Source: Amycolatopsis nigrescens CSC17Ta-90 (lineage in GTDB: Bacteria > Actinomycetota > Actinomycetes > Mycobacteriales > Pseudonocardiaceae). Taken from it: a DNA stretch of 64,000 bases. The DNA is taken from the NCBI RefSeq assembly GCF_000384315.1, contig NZ_ARVW01000001.1, forward strand, positions 8,601,001 to 8,665,000, in the 5' to 3' direction. The translations under genes were made by a program, and so were the position numbers. The notes below the pieces were generated by a model that did no database searches, was not told the origin of the DNA, and saw only the letters and a program-made list of their open reading frames with translations. Shown one piece after another: positions 16,814 to 25,121 of the stretch; position 1 is the stretch's first letter, and each line of letters begins with the position of its first letter.

Positions 16814-18004
16814 TCAGGCGGTCACGCCGCTGATCTCGTTCGGTGCCGCGGGCAGTGCACCGGTCGCGGTCTTGGTGCCCGCGGCGAGGTCGATCGAGTA
16901 GATCTGCTTCTTGCTCGGGTCGGTGACGTAGGCGGTGCCACCGCGGACGAAGATCGCCGGGCGGGCCTGCTGCCATTCGAGCGGTTCCTGCCAGGGGTCG
17001 GTCACCGCGATCTTCCTGGTGACGGTGCCCGCCGCCGGGTCGATCACGTGCAACTGCCCGTCGGTGCCCAGCACGAGCGCTTCGCCCTGCGGGCCCCGTG
17101 CGAGTGAACGGAACGTGTAGCTGGTGCCGAGGTCGACGTGCTTGAGCGTGGCGCTTTCGGTGTCGATCAGGGAGACCCTGGTCGGGCGCTCCAGCTCGGC
17201 CTCCTCGTCCACCTTGTAATCGCCGAGGGTGATCGGTGACGCGTCGGAGCCGGCCTGGTTCCCGATCCGTCCGTACGGGTCGGGGCTGGTGACCTTGGTG
17301 ATCGTGCCGTTCTTGTAGATCACCGCTCCGGTCTCGCAGCCGATCACCACCGCCTCACCCCGCGCGGCCGCCTCGCCGTGCACACCGGGGCACTGGTCGT
17401 TTCGCGCGATCTCCTTGCGGTCCTTGTCCAGCACCGCGATGCCGGGGCGCTCGTCCTCGTTGCCGATCGTGGTGACCAGTTCGCCGCCGGCGAGTTCCAC
17501 GGCCACGCCGTGGTGTGGCTGCGGGGTCTTGTACTGCCGGGTCTGCGGGAGCCCGTTGCCCAGCGTCGCGGGGTCGAACACGGTCACCTCGCCGGTGCCG
17601 TCGGCGAAGAGCACGGTCCGGCCGGCGTGGCGGACCACGTGGCCCGGTTTGGCCGCCTTGAACTCGGCGTCGGTCAGCGTCGCGGTGGCCGCGTCGAGCA
17701 CCCGGAACCCGGTCGAAGTGGAGACCAGCAGGTGCTTGTCGTCGCCGGCCGGGTTGAGCCGGTTGAAGCCCGGCAGCGGAAGATCCTTGGCCACCTGGAG
17801 GCTTTTGCCGTCGAGCAGGTAGATGCCGCCGTCGTAGGTCACCGCGATCGGCTCGGCGACCGCGACCGCGGCCTGGCCCGGTGCCGTGGCGTTGTCCCCA
17901 GCGGGTTCCGCACCGCAGGCCGCCATGGTGAGGGCGGTCGCGGCCGCCGCCGGGAGCGCGACGAACCTGCCGGCTCGTTTCCTTGCTGACAACGAGTTTG
18001 TCAT
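16814..18004 (-). CDS. AztD-like zinc metallochaperone lipoprotein (copy 1)
   Basis: A 396-residue lipoprotein: signal peptide with lipobox LTMAAC (Cys about 30), then a seven- or eight-bladed beta-propeller of YncE-like repeats (GGIYLLDGKSLQ, DPATLGNGLP, GQLHVIDPAAGTV). Conserved His-containing blade PQPHHGVAVEL and the NDQCPGVHGEAA block match AztD, the chaperone that hands zinc to AztC. It is the last gene of aztB-aztD-aztC-aztD, 38 nt behind the binding-protein gene. ATG 18004 is chosen over GTG 18013 because GAAAGG is 8 nt upstream of it. A second copy lies at 18972-20201. Confidence 0.8.
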   Translation of the reverse strand: MTNSLSARKRAGRFVALPAAAATALTMAACGAEPAGDNATAPGQAAVAVAEPIAVTYDGGIYLLDGKSLQVAKDLPLPGFNRLNPAGDDKHLLVSTSTGFRVLDAATATLTDAEFKAAKPGHVVRHAGRTVLFADGTGEVTVFDPATLGNGLPQTRQYKTPQPHHGVAVELAGGELVTTIGNEDERPGIAVLDKDRKEIARNDQCPGVHGEAAARGEAVVIGCETGAVIYKNGTITKVTSPDPYGRIGNQAGSDASPITLGDYKVDEEAELERPTRVSLIDTESATLKHVDLGTSYTFRSLARGPQGEALVLGTDGQLHVIDPAAGTVTRKIAVTDPWQEPLEWQQARPAIFVRGGTAYVTDPSKKQIYSIDLAAGTKTATGALPAAPNEISGVTA

Positions 18005-18042
18005 TTCTTGCACCTTTCGTTCTTTGGACTGACGTGTCCGGC

Positions 18043-18975
18043 TCAGGACCGGCTCAGCCCGGTGGCGATCGCCTCGGTGTTGGCGCGCATCATTTCCAGG
18101 TAGGTGCCCGCGCCCTGCCCCGGTTCGCTCAGCGACTCGGAGAACAGCGGGACCACCGCCACCTGCAGACCGGCCTGATCGGCGAGCACCCGCGCCAGCC
18201 GGTCCGGCTGCGAGGAGTCCGCGAAGATCGCCGGCACCCCGGCCGAGCGGACCGTGTCCGCGAGCGACTTCAGGTCCGAGGCGCTCGGCGAGGCGAGCGT
18301 GGTGCCGCTGGGGATCACCGCGCCGATCACCTCGAAGCCGAAGCGCTGGGCCAGATAGCCGAAGACGTGGTGGTTGGTCACGAGTTTGCGGCGCTGCGGT
18401 GGGAGCTGCTCGAAGCGACGGCTCATGGTGGCGTCGAGCGCGTCGATCTCGCCCCGGAGTCGGGCGGCGTTGTCCCGCACGACCGCTTCGTGCACGCCGG
18501 CGACGTGTCTGAGGACCTGCTCGGTGATCGCGTCGACGGCGCCGCGCATCCGCCTGGGGTCGGTCCAGAAATGCGGATCGGGCCGCCCGGCGGACTCGTC
18601 GGAGGCGTAGTGGATCGGGTCGGCCTCCTCACCCACCGGCAGCGCGGGGATCCCGGCCTCCTCGGCCGCCCGGACGTTGCGCAGCACGCCTTCCTCGAGT
18701 CCGAGTCCGTTGTAGACGATCAGCCCGGACCGCTCGACCTCGGCCGCCTGCTGGGCGGAGATGCCGAACGAATGCGGGTCGGCGTTCGGCTTCATCAGCA
18801 CCGTCACCTCGGCCTGATCGCCGACGATGGCGCGGGTGATGTCGCCGAGGATGTTCGTGGTCACCACCACCCCGGAGCCGTGCTGGCCGGTGCCGGAGCA
18901 GCCGGTGGCGATCATCAGGATCGCGGCGAGCAGCGCCGGCAACGCGCCGCGCCGCGAGCGGAAGGGGATGCTCAT
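18043..18975 (-). CDS. zinc ABC transporter substrate-binding lipoprotein (AztC/TroA family)
   Basis: A 310-residue cluster A-I metal-binding protein. Lipobox IATGC (Cys 26) anchors it to the membrane. Metal ligands expected of the TroA fold are visible: His 68 (NADPHSFG), His 135 (PDPHFW), His 202/203 (TNHHVFG), and an acidic residue near FADSSQ. It captures zinc and delivers it to the AztB permease. Its ATG overlaps the AztD copy 2 stop by 4 nt, so the two are made together. The family assignment is firm; zinc specificity is inferred from AztD and Zur-box context. Confidence 0.88.
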   Translation of the reverse strand: MSIPFRSRRGALPALLAAILMIATGCSGTGQHGSGVVVTTNILGDITRAIVGDQAEVTVLMKPNADPHSFGISAQQAAEVERSGLIVYNGLGLEEGVLRNVRAAEEAGIPALPVGEEADPIHYASDESAGRPDPHFWTDPRRMRGAVDAITEQVLRHVAGVHEAVVRDNAARLRGEIDALDATMSRRFEQLPPQRRKLVTNHHVFGYLAQRFGFEVIGAVIPSGTTLASPSASDLKSLADTVRSAGVPAIFADSSQPDRLARVLADQAGLQVAVVPLFSESLSEPGQGAGTYLEMMRANTEAIATGLSRS

Positions 18976-20201
18976 CGGCCGGTCTCCACCATGTGGCTGG
19001 CCTTGCCCTCGACGGTGAACGTCCTGGCACGCCGCAGGTTGTCGTTGTAGTCGATCTCGTACAGCTCGCCCGAAGCCGGGTTGTTGACGTAAGCGCGGGT
19101 GGTGTCCACCTGGATGACGGGTGCGATGGTGCCGCCGGCCGCCTCCGGTGACATCAGCGGTGCCTGCGCCCGCTGCTCGCCCGTGCTGGCGTCCAGCGCG
19201 TGCAGGACACCGTCGCGGGTCAGGGTCAGCAGCGGCGCGCCCTCGCCGACCGCGTTGACCGCGACGACCGGCCCGGTGCCGAAGTGACTCCACGTCCGGC
19301 GGGTGACGTCCAGCGACCACACGCCGTCGTCGCCGGCCTTGGCCGCGAGCGTGGTGCTGCCCGGCCGGTGGGTGAACCCGGTGGCCCGCTCGCCCTCGTC
19401 CACCTGCCGCGGGTACGGGATCTTCTCGCCGGTGAACGCGCCGTCCTTCCCGGTGATCAGCAGCGCCCCGTCCGCACAACCGAAGACCACCCCGCGCCGG
19501 GTGACGGCCTGGCCCTGCAGCTGCGGACAGGGCTGCTCGATCGCCGCCACGGGACGACCCTGCCGGTCGTGCACCCGCACGCCATTCGCGTACTGCTGAC
19601 CGGGTTCGGCGACCGAGGCCAGGATGTGCTCGCCGTAGGGCACCGCGGCGCCGGCGTGCGCGCCGCGAACGACCTTGCCGGTCTCCACGACCGAACCCGC
19701 GTCCAGTTTGGCCCGGTCGAGCAGGGTCGCGGTGCCGTCGGGGAAGGACACCGCCGACACCACCGGGTCGCTGTAGGCGCCCAGCAGGCTGGTCCCCGGG
19801 ACCGGCCCGACCTCGCGTACCGGCGCGCGGTAGTAGTGCACGTGATCCCCGTGGTCGACCATCCAGGAGCCGCTGTCCACGACGTGCACCGACTGGTCCG
19901 CACCGGTCAGATAGCCGAACCGGCCGTCCCCGGTGACGCGCTGGACACCCTCGACCCGGCCTGCTGGGTACACCTGCTCGGTGCTCAGGTCCAGCACGTG
20001 CACGGCCCCGGTTTCGGCGTCGGCCACCACCAGGCGGGACTGCGCTTCGGCCGTCTCCTCGGCGCCCTCGACGTAGCCGTGCGGCTTTTCCCCGGCCGGT
20101 GCGGCGTTCTCCGGCTGCTCATCACCGCACGCGGCCAGCAGCGCGGCGGCTGCGGACAGCGCGATGGTCAGGGCGGTTCCTCGGTTTGCTCGTGAATTCA
20201 C
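18972..20201 (-). CDS. AztD-like zinc metallochaperone lipoprotein (copy 2)
   Basis: A 409-residue lipoprotein with lipobox ALLAAC (Cys about 25) and a beta-propeller like copy 1; conserved elements are the HGDHVHYYR histidine cluster, EQPCPQLQGQAV and GVLHALDASTGEQ. The His cluster near residue 115 is a plausible zinc site. The GTG start overlaps the aztB stop (GTGA), which fixes the start despite a long open frame upstream. The paralogues diverge strongly, so they may serve different partners or sites. Confidence 0.8.
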   Translation of the reverse strand: MNSRANRGTALTIALSAAAALLAACGDEQPENAAPAGEKPHGYVEGAEETAEAQSRLVVADAETGAVHVLDLSTEQVYPAGRVEGVQRVTGDGRFGYLTGADQSVHVVDSGSWMVDHGDHVHYYRAPVREVGPVPGTSLLGAYSDPVVSAVSFPDGTATLLDRAKLDAGSVVETGKVVRGAHAGAAVPYGEHILASVAEPGQQYANGVRVHDRQGRPVAAIEQPCPQLQGQAVTRRGVVFGCADGALLITGKDGAFTGEKIPYPRQVDEGERATGFTHRPGSTTLAAKAGDDGVWSLDVTRRTWSHFGTGPVVAVNAVGEGAPLLTLTRDGVLHALDASTGEQRAQAPLMSPEAAGGTIAPVIQVDTTRAYVNNPASGELYEIDYNDNLRRARTFTVEGKASHMVETGR

Positions 20202-21046
20202 TGTGCCTGCTCGTCGATCGTCGTTTTCAGGAATCGTTGGCGTAGAAGGGAAAGCAGCGCGGACACGAAGAAGATCAGCACCGCGGCGGCCGCGATGGTC
20301 GCCCCGGCGGCCGTGCCCCAGTGCCAGGAGACGACTAGCCCGGTGACCGTCGCCAGGATGCCCAGCAGCGCGGCGTACAGCATGATCGCCGGGATTCGCC
20401 TGGCCCAGAACGTCGCCGCCGCCGCGGGCGCGATGAGCAAGCCGAAGACCAGCAAGGTGCCGACCACGCGGAAGGACGCGACGATGGTCAGGGTGACCAG
20501 GGTGAGCAGCAGCGCGTTGGCCAGTCCCGGGCGCAGTCCCAGCGTTCGCGCCTTGCGGAGGTCGAACGCCAGCGCGACGAACGAGCGATGACCCAGCAAC
20601 GACACCGCGGCCACGATCACGAACGCGATCACCAGGCCGATCAGGTCGTCGGAACTGACCGCGAGCACGTCCCCGAACAGGAACGCGGTGAGGTCGACCG
20701 CGAAGGACTGCGAATGCGAGACGATGATGACGCCAGCCGCCAGCATGCCCACGAAGAGCAACCCGATGCTGGTGTCCTGGGAGAGCCGCCGGGTACGGCT
20801 CAGCGCAGTGACCCCCAGCGCCATCACCCCGGCACTGACCGCGGCCCCGATCAGCAGGTTGCCGCCCGCGAGCGAGGCGATCGCCACCCCGGGCAGCATC
20901 CCGTGCGACATCGCGTCCCCGATGAAGGCCATGCCGCGCAACACCACCCAGGTGCCGACGAGTGCGCACACCAGCGACACGAGGATCCCGGCGACCAAAG
21001 CGCGCTCCACAAACGACACCTCGAAGGGAAGCAGCAACCAGTCCAC
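20198..21046 (-). CDS. zinc ABC transporter permease (AztB, ZnuB family)
   Basis: A 282-residue membrane protein with about eight segments and the ABC-3 (ZnuB/TroC) pattern: RALVAGILVSLVCALVGTWV at the start, the MAFIGDAMSHGMLPG motif, RTLGLRPGLANALLL, and FRVVGTLLVFGLLIAPAAAA. It forms the zinc channel with the divergently encoded ATPase. First gene of the minus-strand arm of the azt locus. Confidence 0.92.
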   Translation of the reverse strand: MDWLLLPFEVSFVERALVAGILVSLVCALVGTWVVLRGMAFIGDAMSHGMLPGVAIASLAGGNLLIGAAVSAGVMALGVTALSRTRRLSQDTSIGLLFVGMLAAGVIIVSHSQSFAVDLTAFLFGDVLAVSSDDLIGLVIAFVIVAAVSLLGHRSFVALAFDLRKARTLGLRPGLANALLLTLVTLTIVASFRVVGTLLVFGLLIAPAAAATFWARRIPAIMLYAALLGILATVTGLVVSWHWGTAAGATIAAAAVLIFFVSALLSLLRQRFLKTTIDEQAQ

Positions 21047-21059
21047 GCCGACACTATAG

Positions 21060-21081
21060 TGGTAACGACTATCGTTTTCAC
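21060..21081. promoter_or_regulatory. candidate Zur box between divergent azt arms
   Basis: AACGA-CTA-TCGTT (21064-21076) is a perfect dyad inside TGGTAACGACTATCGTTTTC; on the other strand it reads GAAAACGATAGTCGTTACC, close in style to actinobacterial Zur sites (TGAAAACGATTTTCA type). It sits 14 nt upstream of the permease start codon and 22 nt upstream of the ATPase start, ideal for repressing both when zinc is sufficient. Confidence 0.6.
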
Positions 21082-21097
21082 AATGAGGGGTACGAGA

Positions 21098-21820
21098 GTG
21101 AACGGTTGCGAGCAGGAAGTCACCATGAGTGAGCTTTCCGCGAGTTACAGCCGCCGAACGGTGCTGCGCGGGGTCACTGCCACCGTGCCGCAGGCGCGGG
21201 TCACCGCGGTCGTCGGAGCGAACGGGGCGGGAAAGTCCTCACTGCTGAACGTGATCGCCGGGGTGCTGCCGGTGACGTCCGGAGCGCTGGAACTCGCCGG
21301 CTCCCGTCGCCCGGCCTACGTGACGCAGCGAAGCGAGGTGTCCGACGCACTGCCGATCACCGTGCGCGCCACGGTCGCGATGGGCAGGTGGGCCCACCGG
21401 GGCCACTGGCGGCGACTGACCAAAAAGGACCGTTCCGTGATCGAGGACTGCATGGCGCGACTGGACATCACCCCGCTCGCCGAACGGCAGCTCGGCACCC
21501 TCTCCGGCGGGCAGCGGCAGCGGACCCTGGTCGCGCAGGGCCTGGCCCAGCAGGCCGGTCTGCTCCTGCTCGACGAGCCCGCGGCCGGTCTGGACCTCAG
21601 CGCGCAGACGCTGATCGACAACGCGCTCGACGACGCCCGCCGGGACGGGGTGACGGTGCTGCGCGTGACCCACGACCTCGCCGTCGCCGACCGGGCCGAC
21701 CACTGCCTGCTGCTGCACGACGGTCGTCTCCTCGCCCAAGGACCACCACGAACGGTGCTCACCCCGGACCAGGTGCGCCTCGCCTGGGGCCTGCCGCAAT
21801 GGCATGACAGCCCGAACTGA
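21098..21820 (+). CDS. zinc ABC transporter ATP-binding protein (AztA)
   Basis: A 240-residue ABC ATPase: Walker A GANGAGKSS, signature LSGGQRQR, Walker B LLLLDEPAAGLDL, switch THD. The GTG at 21098 is chosen because GAGGGG lies 7 nt upstream and because it keeps the first beta-strand (EQEVTMSELSASYSRR); starting at ATG 21125 would remove it, and ATG 21083 has no binding site. It is transcribed away from aztB, so the transporter is assembled from two divergent transcripts. Confidence 0.88.
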   Translation: MNGCEQEVTMSELSASYSRRTVLRGVTATVPQARVTAVVGANGAGKSSLLNVIAGVLPVTSGALELAGSRRPAYVTQRSEVSDALPITVRATVAMGRWAHRGHWRRLTKKDRSVIEDCMARLDITPLAERQLGTLSGGQRQRTLVAQGLAQQAGLLLLDEPAAGLDLSAQTLIDNALDDARRDGVTVLRVTHDLAVADRADHCLLLHDGRLLAQGPPRTVLTPDQVRLAWGLPQWHDSPN

Positions 21821-22014
21821 ACGATCAGTCCTTTGTGCGTCGCGGCAAGGCAGCAAAGCGCCGGCAGTGGTCTGATCAGCGGCCTTTCCGGACGATTTAC
21901 AGTTTATTGACGGCCGGTTTCAGCAAGGGGATCCACGCTGTTGACGCGCTTGTCCGCCGCCGGTGATCCTTCCTTTCAGCACAATCTTCCCCCTGCGATC
22001 GGTGAAAGGAAGAG

Positions 22015-22947
22015 ATGATGGGCAGTTGGCGAAGGAGAGCGTCGTTCGTCGCGGTGGCGGTGCTCGCGGTGGCGGGTGTGCCCGCGTCGGCGCAGGCCGA
22101 GCAGGCGTCGAATCTCGAACAGTCCGTTGTGCAGACCATGCTCGGCGAGCGCGCGACGAGCTCGGCCGCACTCGCCGCGCAGGGGCGTTCGGCCGAGGTC
22201 GACGTGCAGCGCAAGGACGCCGCCGGGTCGTGGGCCTTCGGTGCGGCGACACTCACCGCGTACTCGGTGGAGGGTGCGGCACCCGATGCCTCGTTGTTCG
22301 TGGCGCACCGCACCGGCCGGAACTGGCAGATCGCTCTCGACACCAGCCCCGGTTTCGCCGGGCTGATCCAGAGTTCACCGGAAAGCGTGGTGAGCGCCGG
22401 AGAAAAGCAAACGTTCGCGGCCAACGCGAGAAACGCGGCCGCACCACTCGGGTTGTCGTTGCCTTATCCACCCGGGGTTTCTTGGACCATGATCGGTGGC
22501 GTGCACGGCTGGAGCGGTCAGCCCCGGCCGTGGAGCTCGGTGGACCTCAACGGCGGTGACCGCCGCGTGCTGGCCGCGCAGAGTGGCCGCGCCTACTGGA
22601 TGTGCAACAACGGCGGGCATATCCGGATCATTCACGACAACGGCTGGACCACCGAGTACTATCACCTGCTCGACGAGATCAAGCCGAACGGTGAGCCGAT
22701 CAAGATGGGCGACTACCTCGGCATGACCAGCACCCGGATTCCGTGCGGCGGTTCGGCCGGCAGCAACCACGTGCACTTCGCGCTGAAACAAGGCAATTCG
22801 TGGGTGGCGCTGAACGGCAAGACGATCGGCGGCTGGACGTTCTACGAGGGCAGCCGCGCCTACAGCGGCTATGCCACCCATCAGACCGTCCGGCGCAATG
22901 TCGGGCAGGCTTTGCAGAACTACGGCCCCGACGACCCTGGTCACTGA
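22015..22947 (+). CDS. secreted M23 family metalloendopeptidase
   Basis: A 310-residue exported protein with a signal peptide ending near ASAQA and a C-terminal M23/LasA-type domain. The start of the domain (HGWSGQPRPWSSVDLNGGD), IIHDNGWTTEYYHL and NHVHFAL provide the H...D and H-x-H zinc ligands. Such enzymes cut glycine-rich or peptide cross-links in peptidoglycan or elastin-like proteins. ATG 22015 or 22018 follows GAAAGGAAGAG. Its stop codon lies at the edge of the dispersed hairpin element at 22944-23013. Confidence 0.87.
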   Translation: MMGSWRRRASFVAVAVLAVAGVPASAQAEQASNLEQSVVQTMLGERATSSAALAAQGRSAEVDVQRKDAAGSWAFGAATLTAYSVEGAAPDASLFVAHRTGRNWQIALDTSPGFAGLIQSSPESVVSAGEKQTFAANARNAAAPLGLSLPYPPGVSWTMIGGVHGWSGQPRPWSSVDLNGGDRRVLAAQSGRAYWMCNNGGHIRIIHDNGWTTEYYHLLDEIKPNGEPIKMGDYLGMTSTRIPCGGSAGSNHVHFALKQGNSWVALNGKTIGGWTFYEGSRAYSGYATHQTVRRNVGQALQNYGPDDPGH

Positions 22948-23013
22948 GATGGGGGCATGCGAGGCTTTTGCGCATGCCCCCATCGATCGGGTGCGGGTGT
23001 CCCGCAAGATTCT
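22944..23013. repeat. dispersed ~70-bp hairpin element, copy A
   Basis: Contains GATGGGGGCATGCG and CGCATGCCCCCATC as perfect 14-bp arms around 9 nt, followed by a conserved tail GATCGGGTGCGGGTGTCCCG and CAAGATTCT. The same sequence in reverse orientation is at 58001-58071, differing by one A in the loop. The left end CTGAG includes the TGA stop of the M23 gene. Besides being a mobile or structured repeat, the hairpin would act as a transcription terminator here. Confidence 0.85.
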
Positions 23014-23118
23014 CAAGGCGCGAAGGAGCTTTCGTACGCGTGTCGGCGGTTCTTGCCGCCCGACACGGCCGGAGCCGCGGCGGCCGGACCCCACTCCCCC
23101 GCCGCGGCGCCGGTCGCG

Positions 23119-24048
23119 TTATTCCCATTCCCAGCGGATACCGTGGCCGCCCGGTTGCGCATCGACCTGCACGAGGTGGGTGGTGCGCCATCGGGTCACC
23201 GAGAGCTCGGCGAGGTCCGCCCACGGGGTCCGGATATTCGGCTGCCAGATGCGGTAGCAGCGAGTCGGCACGGCGGCAGGGTCGAACTGGATCTGCAGCA
23301 GGTAGTTGCGCACCGGGAACCGCAGACCGCGGTGGTAATCGGCGGCCCGCGGGCCGCCGGAGCTGTAGGTGAACTCGTATTCGAGCACGTAGGTTTCGCC
23401 CGCCGCCAGCGGCCGCTCGAACAGCAGCTCCGCCGCGATCAGCCCGGCCGACCTGTCCTCGCGCACCCGCCCGATACGACATTGCGTAGCCAGGTGGATA
23501 TCGGGCAGCAACTGCGAGTGCTCGCTGTGATAGATCGCGACGTAGCGGTCCACTCCGGCACGCCGCGCTTCGAAGACCACGTGCCCGTGGATCGAACTTT
23601 CCTCGCGGTCCGGCCCGATCTCGATGCGGTCGTGGTGGCTCAGCCAGGCCAGTTCGCCGTCGGCCCGGTGTTGGATCCGGTCGAGCAGGGTGGCCACGCT
23701 CGAATGCACAGGGCAGACCTGGTCAAGGGGTAGCGAACCGGGTACGTGGCCGAGCCACCGCCCGCGTGGCCGCCGCGGCCCCAGCAGCGTGATCAGCGAA
23801 TTGTGCGGCAGCTCGAGAATGTCCTCCAGCGCGTGTACCGCCCGCAGCGAGACCGGCCGCTCCGGCCGGCAGGTGCCGCGCTGCCAGTAACTGAGGGTCG
23901 CCGAACTGATCTGGACGTCGTGTGCCCTGAGATGGTGGCGGACCCGTTCGAGACTGAGCCCGCGGGACTCGATCGCGGCACGCAGCGCGACGCTGAACGG
24001 GCCGGTCCGCAGGGCTTCCGACAGTTCTTGGGCATCTCGCCGAGACAT
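23119..24048 (-). CDS. XRE-type HTH protein with C-terminal unknown domain
   Basis: A 309-residue protein. Residues about 15-75 form a lambda-repressor-like HTH (LSLERVRHHLRAHDVQISSA then TLSYWQRGT). The rest (LAWLSHHDRIEIGPD, VAIYHSEHSQLLPD) is a beta-rich domain seen in actinomycete regulators but without assigned function; it could sense a ligand. It is followed on the minus strand by nothing in the same direction for 170 nt and is separated from the cutinase gene upstream by a strong terminator. Confidence 0.75.
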   Translation of the reverse strand: MSRRDAQELSEALRTGPFSVALRAAIESRGLSLERVRHHLRAHDVQISSATLSYWQRGTCRPERPVSLRAVHALEDILELPHNSLITLLGPRRPRGRWLGHVPGSLPLDQVCPVHSSVATLLDRIQHRADGELAWLSHHDRIEIGPDREESSIHGHVVFEARRAGVDRYVAIYHSEHSQLLPDIHLATQCRIGRVREDRSAGLIAAELLFERPLAAGETYVLEYEFTYSSGGPRAADYHRGLRFPVRNYLLQIQFDPAAVPTRCYRIWQPNIRTPWADLAELSVTRWRTTHLVQVDAQPGGHGIRWEWE

Positions 24049-24177
24049 GACCGTTCCTCCTAGTCATGCGACCCTCGTGACCAGTGTCCTACGAGATCCG
24101 CTGCCTTCGATCGGCCGTTCGGACGCCGTGCGGGTCATTCACGATTCGGTGGACGGGGCGCCTGGAGGGTGGCCGGC

Positions 24178-24217
24178 GCCCGGGCAGGAGAGCCGCGATC
24201 AGCTCTCCTGCCCGGGC
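24178..24217. terminator. strong hairpin terminator behind the cutinase gene
   Basis: GCCCGGGCAGGAGAGC and its complement GCTCTCCTGCCCGGGC form a perfect 16-bp stem with an 8-nt loop. It lies 29 nt past the cutinase stop on the minus strand and before the XRE gene, so it ends cutinase transcription. Confidence 0.8.
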
Positions 24218-24245
24218 GTGGCGCCGTTGGTGGCGATCGGGGTGC

Positions 24246-25121
24246 TCAGGTGTGCGGGCAGTTCCCCTTGAAGGCGGAGGTCTTGGGGTCCTTCGGGAGG
24301 GGGCAGAGGAACTGCTCGTAGCGGGTGTCGTTGTCCACGAAGCGTTTGAGCCAGGAGATGCTGTACTTGGCGATGGTGACGTTCGGGATGACGGCGTCGA
24401 AGTGGCTGCCGCCGGCGATTTCGATGTAGCCCTTGTTCGACGTCGCTTTGAGGCTGTCGTAGAACGGGACCGCGAAAAGCGGGGCGGGGGCGACGAAATC
24501 GACCTGCCCGCCGATGACGAGCGTCGGCGTGCTCACTTTGGAGAAGTCCTGGCCGATGTGGAAGGGATGCAGCGGGATGGCGGCCCTGAGGGCGGGGTTG
24601 CGGCCGGCCGCTTCCAGGGTTCCGCCGCCGCCCATGGAGTGGCCCATCACCGCCAGCCGGGAGGGGTCGATCCGGTCCTTGGCCGGACTCTTCTCCACCA
24701 GGTACTTCAGTGCCGCGAGGAGCTGGTCGGCGCGGGCGCTGGGGGTGTCCACGGGGGTGTTGGTGGAGATGGTCAGCACGACGAAGCCCTGGGACGCCAG
24801 CCGGGGCCCGTACCAGGAGATGAGGAACTCCGGTGAGATGAAGCCGGGCGAGATGGCGACCGCGCCGAAGGTGCCCTGGCTGGTGTCGTTGGGGTAGGTC
24901 AGGGTCCCGCCGGAGAAACCGTCTCCCGGGGGCACCGGCGCCTGGGTCACCGCGAAGGGTCCCTTTTCCGCTTCGATGCTTCCCGTGGTGGGCTCAGGAC
25001 CCCGCTGGAAGGGATTGTCGGCGGTGGTCAGCGGACCGGCGGAGGCCAGGCCCGTTCCGATCAGCACGAATGTAGCGACCGCGGCGATCGCGGACTTTAT
25101 CTTGCGCGCTTTCACTGGCAT
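24246..25121 (-). CDS. secreted cutinase of the PET-hydrolase family
   Basis: A 291-residue polyester hydrolase. After a signal peptide it shows the actinobacterial cutinase landmarks NPFQRGPEPT, GAVAISPG, GHSMGGGGTLEAA (Ser 162), GGQVDFVAP (Asp 208), GGSHFDAV (His 240), and the KYSISWLKRFVDNDTRYEQF core with a C-terminal disulphide pair (Cys 273, Cys 288), all as in Thermobifida cutinases. Two aromatic substrate-cleft residues differ: Tyr of PGY is Phe 94 and Trp of TPWH is Phe 187. Acts outside the cell on cutin-like or synthetic polyesters; activity on PET is untested. GTG/ATG choice: ATG 25121 gives the complete signal peptide. Confidence 0.92.
   Translation of the reverse strand: MPVKARKIKSAIAAVATFVLIGTGLASAGPLTTADNPFQRGPEPTTGSIEAEKGPFAVTQAPVPPGDGFSGGTLTYPNDTSQGTFGAVAISPGFISPEFLISWYGPRLASQGFVVLTISTNTPVDTPSARADQLLAALKYLVEKSPAKDRIDPSRLAVMGHSMGGGGTLEAAGRNPALRAAIPLHPFHIGQDFSKVSTPTLVIGGQVDFVAPAPLFAVPFYDSLKATSNKGYIEIAGGSHFDAVIPNVTIAKYSISWLKRFVDNDTRYEQFLCPLPKDPKTSAFKGNCPHT

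Noticed and set aside
18972..20969. 665-codon open frame extending the AztD copy 2 gene upstream
   Set aside because: The extra N-terminal part runs antisense-like over the permease gene, is Arg/Gly-rich and has no family; the GTG at 20201 with lipoprotein signal and GTGA coupling is the real start.
22948..22984. Hairpin after the M23 gene as an ordinary terminator only
   Set aside because: The same hairpin with its 30-bp flank recurs inverted inside another coding region, so it is a dispersed element even if it terminates transcription here.
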